Source of the DNA: Candidatus Magasanikiibacteriota bacterium
GTDB taxonomy: Bacteria; Patescibacteriota; Patescibacteriia; Magasanikbacterales; UBA922
Assembly (NCBI GenBank): GCA_016214105.1
Contig: JACRPD010000033.1
Span: 1 to 7,302, forward strand
Length of the DNA: 7,302 nucleotides
Reading direction: 5' to 3'
In this document: positions 1 to 4,557 of the stretch, piece by piece
How the letters are laid out: every line of letters begins with the position of its first letter
Numbering within the stretch: the stretch's first letter is position 1
The notes under the pieces: model-generated
What the model was told of the DNA's origin: nothing
The model's database searches: none
Seen by the model: the letters and a program-made list of their open reading frames with translations, nothing else
Position numbers and translations under genes: made by a program

Positions 1-151
1 ATCAAGGCATTTTGGGCACTTTTTTTGAAGGCATATGTATTTTAGGTTAAATTTTTATCTACATTATGCCACAAAAGTAATTTTTTAGCCCCACCAAAGT
101 GTCTATTAACTCGTTTTTTTATCTCTTATCCACCACCACTTCTCCTATCGT
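1..151. other. Intergenic or edge sequence, no supportable gene
   Basis: This AT-rich stretch lies downstream of the kinase stop codon. Every frame on the minus strand is broken by stops. On the plus strand two frames stay open from the left edge, to a TAG at 43-45 and a TAA at 48-50. One of them could be the last 14-15 codons of a gene outside the window, but the pieces are too short to recognise. No hairpin followed by a T tract, as expected of an intrinsic terminator, is evident on either strand. Confidence 0.6.
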
Positions 152-1180
152 TCACAACACTTCTATCTTCACTTTAATAAACTTTCCCACCATCTCCTCA
201 ATTTTGCTTTTATTTAATAACCCTGTCTGCGCGCCGATTTGCTGAATGACGCCGGAGGAATTTGCCGTGCCCCAGCGCATTGCTTCAGCTAATGATTTTC
301 CATTAGCGGTGGCAGACAAAAATCCGCTGGCATAAGCGTCGCCGGCGCCGGTTTTAGAAATTATTTTCACGTCATAGGCCGGCAGATGATAACGCTCGGT
401 TGAATTCGCGGCGTAAGAGCCGTTTTCACCGTCAGTTATCACCGCCGTTTTTACGCCCAGTTTTAGGAGAGATGACAAAAGTGCCGCGACTGGATTGCGG
501 AGCTTGTCCCGAGCGGAGCCGAGGGATCGTCTCGCTCCTCGCAATGACAGTTTCTCGCCAACAAGTTTTTCCGCTTCTTCTTTATTTACGAAAAGCAGTT
601 CAACCATTGGTAGAATCGGTTTGAATCCGGCTAAATCTTTTTTTAAGTGATACGAACCCGGGTTGCAGGCGAGATGGCAATCCGGATGTTTTTTTAAATA
701 ATTTAAAATTTGTTTTTGCAGGACATGAAAATTATCCCCGACCGAAGTATAATATAGCCATTTAGTCGCCGGTATGTTTGGAAGAGAATATTTGCGTTTT
801 GCGTGGTAAGACAATATTGTGCGTTCGCCCAAGTAACTAAGGACCACGGAATAGCGGGTTTCGTTTTTGGGATTTAATCTGACAAATTTTGTGTCAATGC
901 CGATTTTATCAAACTCTTGTTTAATTACCGCGCCGTTGATGTCGTCGCCGAGCTCGGTGACAATCGCGGTTTTTAAACCGAGCTGTTTACAACCGGCGGC
1001 GATGTTCGCCGCGTTGCCGCCCAACGATTGAACAGTTTGGCTGATGGGAATTTTATCCGCGTAATTCAAACAAATCTGGCAGTGTTCTTTTTTTAAGTCA
1101 CATTGCACTTGCGCGTCGTCAATCATTAAAATTGTATCCATGGTGCTGTCGCCAATGACGATAATATCAAACTTTTTCAT
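152..1180 (-). CDS. PfkB-family carbohydrate/nucleoside kinase with in-frame repeat insertion
   Basis: This 342-aa cytoplasmic kinase of the ribokinase/PfkB superfamily transfers the ATP gamma-phosphate to a sugar or nucleoside hydroxyl; the substrate cannot be read from sequence. It opens with VIGDSTMDT, whose Asp11 and Asp15 suit substrate binding. The glycine motif SLGGNAAN lies at 52-59, the NxxE motif (NKEE, Mg/phosphate) at 199-202, and the C-terminal signature TGAGDAYASG at 277-286, with Asp281 as the expected catalytic base. Length is near the family norm of roughly 300-340 only because residues about 211-236 come from a palindromic repeat (bases 473-550) inserted between the NxxE helix and the next strand. 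Cys27, Cys34 and Cys37 (the last two a CxxC) sit in the substrate-lid region. The ATG follows the upstream gene's stop by 1 nt with no Shine-Dalgarno sequence, which suggests translational coupling. Family assignment is secure; whether the insert is tolerated is inference. Confidence 0.93.
   Translation of the reverse strand: MKKFDIIVIGDSTMDTILMIDDAQVQCDLKKEHCQICLNYADKIPISQTVQSLGGNAANIAAGCKQLGLKTAIVTELGDDINGAVIKQEFDKIGIDTKFVRLNPKNETRYSVVLSYLGERTILSYHAKRKYSLPNIPATKWLYYTSVGDNFHVLQKQILNYLKKHPDCHLACNPGSYHLKKDLAGFKPILPMVELLFVNKEEAEKLVGEKLSLRGARRSLGSARDKLRNPVAALLSSLLKLGVKTAVITDGENGSYAANSTERYHLPAYDVKIISKTGAGDAYASGFLSATANGKSLAEAMRWGTANSSGVIQQIGAQTGLLNKSKIEEMVGKFIKVKIEVL
472..549. repeat. Dispersed GC-rich palindromic repeat inserted in the kinase gene
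   Basis: About 75 bp unlike the AT-rich surroundings. It contains the TTGCGAGGAGCGAGACGATC-type arm (minus strand) and a core on the plus strand, 508-525, reading CCCGAGCGGAGCCGAGGG. Such 'TCATTGCGAGGAGCG...' units are known as dispersed repeats in many bacterial genomes, including CPR; membership is judged from memory, not from a search. ATGACA occurs at both ends (472-477 and 544-549), 72 bp apart, a multiple of three. The copy is read in frame in the kinase as residues about 211-236 (LSLRGARRSL...). The ATGACA pair could be a target duplication or simply the element's own termini. Confidence 0.75.
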
Positions 1181-1181
1181 A

Positions 1182-1451
1182 TTATTTATGAATGCCGAGC
1201 AGGATTTCTATGAATTCAGTTAACGCGGCGAGAAAAAATCCGGCCATGGCGATGGTGAAAATTAAATTGCCGATGGATAGCGCGTAAACAAAAAGACAGC
1301 CGGCGCCGATTAAGAACACCGCGTCTTGGCGTTTTTCCGTTTCTAAAAATACGCCATATATCAGTAAAATCACGCCTAAACCAGCCACGACGTAGATTAT
1401 GGTCTGCAGCATGGTTGTCGGAAGTTGAGGAATGATGGATTCTAGAAACAT
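1182..1451 (-). CDS. Small three-helix membrane protein, function unknown
   Basis: An 89-aa integral membrane protein that I do not recognise. Three hydrophobic segments are visible at roughly residues 15-36, 44-60 and 62-84. They are separated by one short charged loop (ETEKRQD, 37-43) and a very tight SIGN turn, and the protein ends in IHK. There is no signal peptidase site and no catalytic motif. It is first in a two-gene minus-strand operon: its TAA ends 1 nt before the ATG of the PfkB-family kinase, so the two are very likely co-transcribed and possibly coupled in translation. Nothing in the sequence ties its role to the kinase. The first ATG (1451) gives a 13-residue N-terminal segment before helix 1; Met14 is a possible alternative start. 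Neither start has a Shine-Dalgarno sequence. Confidence 0.8.
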   Translation of the reverse strand: MFLESIIPQLPTTMLQTIIYVVAGLGVILLIYGVFLETEKRQDAVFLIGAGCLFVYALSIGNLIFTIAMAGFFLAALTEFIEILLGIHK

Positions 1452-1491
1452 ATTTTAAATTTAGATTACTGCCTCGCTGTTGATAATTTTT

Positions 1492-1524
1492 TTGACAGAC
1501 GCTTTTAGTTTGTTATGTTATAAT
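1492..1524 (+). promoter_or_regulatory. Promoter of the GT-C-like gene, extended -10
   Basis: The extended -10 TGTTATAAT lies at 1516-1524. A perfect TTGACA is at 1492-1497, but the spacer is 21 bp, longer than the usual 17, so the extended -10 may carry the activity. The predicted transcript starts near 1531 and leaves about 21 nt before the ATG at 1552. This placement is the main reason for choosing ATG 1552 over ATG 1480, which lies upstream of the -10. Confidence 0.6.
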
Positions 1525-1551
1525 TATACCACAAGCGCAATTTTTTGTCTT
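1523..1551 (-). promoter_or_regulatory. Promoter of the small membrane protein / kinase operon
   Basis: On the minus strand, AAGACA (1551-1546), a 17-bp spacer and TATAAT (1528-1523) form a good sigma-70-type promoter. The predicted start near 1516 gives a leader of about 65 nt to the ATG at 1451. The -10 overlaps the plus-strand -10 in the 10-bp palindrome TATAATTATA (1519-1528), so the two promoters share core DNA. Confidence 0.55.
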
Positions 1552-2109
1552 ATGGGATTTTGGCTAAAAAATTGGTTTAAAATTAGTGTTGGTTTAGTCA
1601 TGTTTTTGTTGGCTTTGTTATATTTTTATAATGCTTGGCAATACAATACTTATTGGGGCTATGACAGCGGGGCGCATATTGACTATATTTTTACAATCGC
1701 CGAGTCAAATCGCTTGCCAGCCATGTCAGAAAATTATTTAGCGTGGCACGAGCCGGGCTTTTATTTGTTTAATGGCGCGTTAGTTAAATTATTTACAGTG
1801 TTTTTAACTAAAGCGGAGGTAATAAAATTATTGCAAATGGCGGGCGCGGTTTGGGGATTGTTGTTTGTCGTTGGCAGTGGTTTGTTGTCTTGGCTGGTTG
1901 CTAAAAACCGTTGGCTGACAATTTTTACTTTGTTATTCGTTGGTTTGCTGGGGGAAGTCTCCGAAGCCAGCCGTTTTATTACAAATGAGATTTTTTTTCA
2001 AGCGCTGGCGATCTGGTGGCTGGTTTGGTTTTGGCATTGGCGCGTGTTTGGTCAGCGGTTTAGCAGTTATTATCTGCGGTCTGAGTTTTTTGCCTTGGCT
2101 GGTCTATAA
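1552..2109 (+). CDS. GT-C/PMT-like membrane glycosyltransferase, N-terminal part before frame change
   Basis: The 5' half of a polytopic membrane protein, about 185 residues from ATG 1552. It starts MGFWLKNWFK, followed by a first transmembrane helix. Next is an extracytoplasmic loop (SGAHIDYIFTIAESNRLP...HEPGFY) with the acidic residue and spacing seen in the first loop of GT-C lipid-linked sugar transferases, then three more hydrophobic segments ending WWLVWFWHWR. After about base 2040-2060 this frame loses membrane-protein character (VFGQRFSSYYLRSEFF) and stops at 2107-2109, while the next frame resumes a hydrophobic helix (SGLAVIICGLSFLPWLVYK). The true gene therefore almost certainly continued to 2743. 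Start chosen downstream of the extended -10; there is no Shine-Dalgarno sequence. Family is inferred from topology and loop pattern; the specific sugar is unknown. Confidence 0.7.
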   Translation: MGFWLKNWFKISVGLVMFLLALLYFYNAWQYNTYWGYDSGAHIDYIFTIAESNRLPAMSENYLAWHEPGFYLFNGALVKLFTVFLTKAEVIKLLQMAGAVWGLLFVVGSGLLSWLVAKNRWLTIFTLLFVGLLGEVSEASRFITNEIFFQALAIWWLVWFWHWRVFGQRFSSYYLRSEFFALAGL

Positions 2110-2743
2110 ACAGCGGAATTTGGGTGCGGCTCTGACAATAAATAATTTTGAAGCGATCAACAACAAAAGAATGCCGGCGGAATTTTATTTAAACTGGGAT
2201 AACGGCATTTTCAGTTATCCATTTTGGCGCGCGGGCACGAAATCTTTTTGGAGCATGTTATCTGCCGACGCGTTTGGGGACTATTATAATGTTTTTCAAA
2301 ATTATGATGCCGGTTTGGCGGCGGATAAGACGGTTACGATTAACGGACGATCTGTCAGTATTAGTTATTTAGAGAGAGCGTTATTTTTATACTGGTGGTC
2401 AGTACCGCTGGCAGTGATTGTGTTGCTCGGCTGGCTGATTGGGTTTTTACGGCAATTATGGAAGAGAAATTTCGGCGGTGTTTTTGCGCTGTATGTTTTT
2501 TGTGTCGGGTTGATATCGGCATTGGCTTTTAATGTTTATCAATATCCGTTTTTAGAACGCGGGACCATGAAAGCGATTTTTATTTTAGTATTTTTTCCGT
2601 TGATTTTTTTATTGGGGATAATCGCATGGGCGGATTTGATTAAAAATTGGCGATATAAAAAAACCTCCGCATTACTGTGGTCGGTTTACTTTTTAATTTG
2701 GCTATTGGTTAGTTTGTCGGTTGATTTCCTGCCGTCGGCGTGA
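2042..2743 (+). pseudogene. GT-C/PMT-like membrane glycosyltransferase, C-terminal part after frame change
   Basis: The 3' half of the broken gene, in the frame one base later than the 5' half. It begins with a helix (LVSGLAVIICGLSFLPWLVYK), then a large predicted extracytoplasmic domain (NLGAALTINNFEAINNKRMP... to about SISYLERA), then about four more helices. The motif YPFLERGTMKAIFI precedes the next-to-last helix. No credible start belongs to this half alone. The open frame reaches back to an ATG at 1940, but 1940-2040 in this frame is basic out-of-frame translation of the 5' half. Joined, the halves span 1192 nt (397 codons plus 1 base), about 396 aa. That is short for GT-C enzymes, so sequence may also be missing at the junction. 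A real mutation and an assembly error cannot be told apart here. The last 42 bp overlap the convergent gene. Confidence 0.65.
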
Positions 2744-4351
2744 TTTTTTTAGCAAGTAAAGCGTATTGTTTGGATTAGGCGTGTTAGTTGTTTTACTGGC
2801 AAGAGTCTCGTAGCCATTAAATTGGCTAAAACTAACGATATAATCTTCGGTATTATTCACGAATATTTGATAAATCCACCATGGGGCGGTTTCCGGCCCG
2901 TTTTTTATTCCGGAATTTGTCGCCGGCCAATAGCTGTTCCAGCCATCCCACTCATAACCGCCGTCAATTTGTTCGGCCGGTACTCCCTGTTTCAAAACCG
3001 AGCTGGCTAATTCCCAGCGCGCTTGATTCCAGCGCAGATAGTGGTCAGTTTGGGTGAGACTGTACGCGCTAACGGGAATTAGAATCAGAATAGCAATTAA
3101 ATAATTAAATTTCAAATGTTTTAAATTTTGCGCCAGCGCGACTATTACAACCAAAAGTAACGGTAAGAAGTAGCGGTCAAAACTTTTGAAAATCAAGATT
3201 GGAATTAAATAAAGCCAGCCGAACAAATAGACAAACCCAACCCTTCGTCCCCGCTCAGGGCGGGCATCCGCAGGTTCTTGATTGTTGTGTTTTTTACTTA
3301 AAATAAAAATCAGTAAAGCAAGACTGGCGGCGGCGATCAAAGTGACCAAACTCCACACCCAGCTCGGCGCCAGCAGTTTTAAGTTGCCAGCAATTACATT
3401 CGGCATCGGCCCCAGACCGTAAAGCGAAATAATATTATCAACATATGGAAATTGCAGATGAAAAAATTGTCTGATTGTTAAAGCGGACCCAATTAAACAA
3501 AACAGCAACAGCCAGAGTTTTCTGTTTTTTAATTGGCGCCAATGCGCGAGCAACCAACCGCTCGTTAATGGCAAAACGAACAGGCCTAAATAAATCGGCG
3601 TGTACCATAGCCACCATTTTATGTGTCCAAGCAAACGCGGAATAGTTTCAATTGTATGAGTGCCAACGCTTTGCGGCAATAAATTGTAAATGGTTAAAAA
3701 GGAATAAATCGCGCCGCCGATTGCCAAGGGCAGGCCGAATCCAAGCACCAAATTTTTAAAACCAAACTGCTTCATTCCTTTGAGCGCGTATAGTCCTGAG
3801 GCAACTAAAATCAAAATATTTGTTTGCCTAGTATAAAAGCCGATAATAGAAAAAACTGAACCAACAAAAAACCACTGCCATTTTTTGTTTTCAAAAGCCG
3901 AGTAGTAAAAATAAATTGAAAACATCAAAAATAAAAGAGCCGGAATATCGGTCATGAAAGTGAACGAGAGGTTGAAAAAAATCGGGTTGAGCCACAAAGT
4001 TAGCGCGCTGACAAAGGCAAGAGCGGGGCGATGAGTCAGTTTGACTAGAAACAGAAACAAGAGCAAGATTGAGATTAGCGCGATAATCAGGGTTGAAATC
4101 CGCAAAAGGGTGAAAGAGAAGCCAAAAATTTTTACCAAAGCGGCGCCATATAATATGGGTACATAGAAAGTCGGCCCGGCGTAGGGCATAAGGCGGAACG
4201 AGCCGGTTTCCACCCAGTGTTTGATGGTGTCGGTGTGCACCCAGTCGTCATTCAGGGCAAATTCGCCTTTGGGAGAAATAAATAAAAATTGAACCAAGAA
4301 TAGGCCGGCGAGCAAACAGAAGAGGAGTTTGGTTTGGATAGGTTTGGACAT
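2702..4351 (-). CDS. GT-C/PMT-family (GT39-like) polytopic membrane glycosyltransferase
   Basis: A 549-aa integral membrane protein with about 12-14 hydrophobic segments. It resembles the dolichyl/undecaprenyl-phosphate-mannose transferase (GT39/ArnT-like) superfamily, which moves a sugar from a lipid carrier to a surface acceptor on the outer face of the membrane. After helix 1 (about 7-27) comes the first loop with NDDWVHTD; Asp35-Asp36 match the acidic loop-1 site of GT-C enzymes. FMTDIP (132-136) and FDRYFLPLLL (391-400) are typical family patches. A soluble C-terminal region (about 433-535) contains GGYEWDGWNSYW. Residues about 361-370 (ADARPERGRR) come from a GC-rich repeat in the loop between two late helices. 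The basic tail S537-Q549 is encoded in the 42-bp overlap with the convergent gene. The start sits directly at a predicted transcription start. The donor and acceptor are unknown. Confidence 0.82.
   Translation of the reverse strand: MSKPIQTKLLFCLLAGLFLVQFLFISPKGEFALNDDWVHTDTIKHWVETGSFRLMPYAGPTFYVPILYGAALVKIFGFSFTLLRISTLIIALISILLLFLFLVKLTHRPALAFVSALTLWLNPIFFNLSFTFMTDIPALLFLMFSIYFYYSAFENKKWQWFFVGSVFSIIGFYTRQTNILILVASGLYALKGMKQFGFKNLVLGFGLPLAIGGAIYSFLTIYNLLPQSVGTHTIETIPRLLGHIKWWLWYTPIYLGLFVLPLTSGWLLAHWRQLKNRKLWLLLFCLIGSALTIRQFFHLQFPYVDNIISLYGLGPMPNVIAGNLKLLAPSWVWSLVTLIAAASLALLIFILSKKHNNQEPADARPERGRRVGFVYLFGWLYLIPILIFKSFDRYFLPLLLVVIVALAQNLKHLKFNYLIAILILIPVSAYSLTQTDHYLRWNQARWELASSVLKQGVPAEQIDGGYEWDGWNSYWPATNSGIKNGPETAPWWIYQIFVNNTEDYIVSFSQFNGYETLASKTTNTPNPNNTLYLLKKSRRRQEINRQTNQ
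3241..3274. repeat. Short palindromic repeat translated inside the glycosyltransferase gene
   Basis: A 34-bp GC-rich island in AT-rich coding sequence. The plus strand begins CCCTTCG and continues to GCTCAGGG by 3260, followed by GCGGG; CCCGC (3250-3254) pairs with GCGGG (3260-3264) around a 5-nt loop. The CCCTTCG...GCTCAGGG unit is a familiar dispersed repeat in many bacterial genomes (recalled, not searched). It is also related to the core at 508-525, in opposite orientation. It is read in frame as ADARPERGRR. Confidence 0.6.
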
Positions 4352-4358
4352 GGCGGGT

Positions 4359-4387
4359 ATTATACCCCCCCTGTGGATAAATGTTAA
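4359..4387 (-). promoter_or_regulatory. Leaderless-type promoter of the GT39-like gene
   Basis: On the minus strand, TTAACA (4387-4382), a 17-bp spacer and TATAAT (4364-4359) give a near-consensus promoter. The A of the ATG (4351) lies 8 nt past the last base of the -10, so transcription should start at or 1 nt before the start codon, giving a leaderless mRNA. The -10 sits in a 13-bp dyad, GGGTATAATACCC (4367-4355), which could act as an operator or may simply be chance. Confidence 0.65.
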
Positions 4388-4395
4388 GTTCGAAC

Positions 4396-4403
4396 GGTAT
4401 AAT
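4396..4403 (+). promoter_or_regulatory. Possible distal -10 element for nrdJ
   Basis: GGTATAAT on the plus strand matches the -10 context of the other promoters here, but no good -35 lies 16-18 bp upstream. If active it would add a leader of about 143 nt before nrdJ. That leader would contain a small dyad, TTAAATT (4414-4420) and AATTTAA (4429-4435). Confidence 0.25.
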
Positions 4404-4462
4404 TTTGCCGCGGTTAAATTGCGGCGTTAATTTAAGCCAAAATGCCAGCGTCGTAAAATTAT

Positions 4463-4492
4463 TTGGGCAAGCTTCCGCGATTGTGCTATAAT
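4463..4492 (+). promoter_or_regulatory. Proximal promoter of nrdJ, extended -10
   Basis: TGCTATAAT (4484-4492) is a perfect -10 with the TG extension. The best -35 is a weak TTGGGC (4463-4468) with an 18-bp spacer. The predicted start is near 4499, leaving about 54 nt before the ATG at 4553. Both putative NrdR sites lie in this interval, downstream of the start of transcription. Confidence 0.6.
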
Positions 4493-4509
4493 AACTTTTG
4501 CCAATTAAA

Positions 4510-4525
4510 CCACAAGATATAGTGG
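4510..4525 (+). promoter_or_regulatory. Putative NrdR box 1
   Basis: CCACAAGATATAGTGG matches the known NrdR operator consensus (ACAC-W-ATATAT-W-GTGT) at 13 of 16 positions by my count. It lies within a perfect 9-bp inverted repeat, TTAAACCAC (4505-4513) and GTGGTTTAA (4522-4530), with an 8-nt spacer. NrdR is a nucleotide-sensing repressor of ribonucleotide reductase genes in many bacteria. In RNA the same dyad could form a hairpin. Confidence 0.65.
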
Positions 4526-4541
4526 TTTAAATTTATCTTAA

Positions 4542-4557
4542 CCACAATATATATGGG
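4542..4557 (+). promoter_or_regulatory. Putative NrdR box 2, overlapping the nrdJ start codon
   Basis: CCACAATATATATGGG matches the NrdR consensus at about 12 of 16 positions, with a degenerate right half. It begins 32 bp after box 1, close to three helical turns, the paired arrangement typical of NrdR operators. The ATG of nrdJ (4553-4555) lies inside it, so coding constraint may explain the weaker right half. Confidence 0.6.

Noticed and set aside
2..34. Minus-strand 10-codon frame starting at the ATG complementary to 32-34
   Set aside because: MPSKKVPKMP followed by a stop is too short to support. An upstream CATAAT is a weak isolated -10 match.
400..624. Plus-strand 74-codon open frame opposite the kinase gene
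   Set aside because: It is antisense to strongly supported PfkB coding sequence. Its PERSRGIVSLLAMT stretch is merely the dispersed repeat read on the other strand, a common source of false genes.
1480..1551. N-terminal extension of the GT-C-like gene from ATG 1480
   Set aside because: It would place the extended -10 inside the coding sequence and adds a segment (MIIFLTDAFSLLCYNYTT...) before a more natural start, MGFWLKNWFK at 1552.
1991..1998. Programmed frameshift at the T8 run in the GT-C-like gene
   Set aside because: The original frame still encodes a convincing membrane helix (QALAIWWLVWFWHW) after the T run, whereas the next frame is basic and implausible there. The change of frame must lie about 45-65 bases further on.
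4493..4552. Cobalamin riboswitch in the nrdJ leader
   Set aside because: Some B12-dependent RNR genes are controlled by one, but this leader is only about 54 nt (about 143 nt from the distal -10) and lacks room and recognisable conserved boxes.
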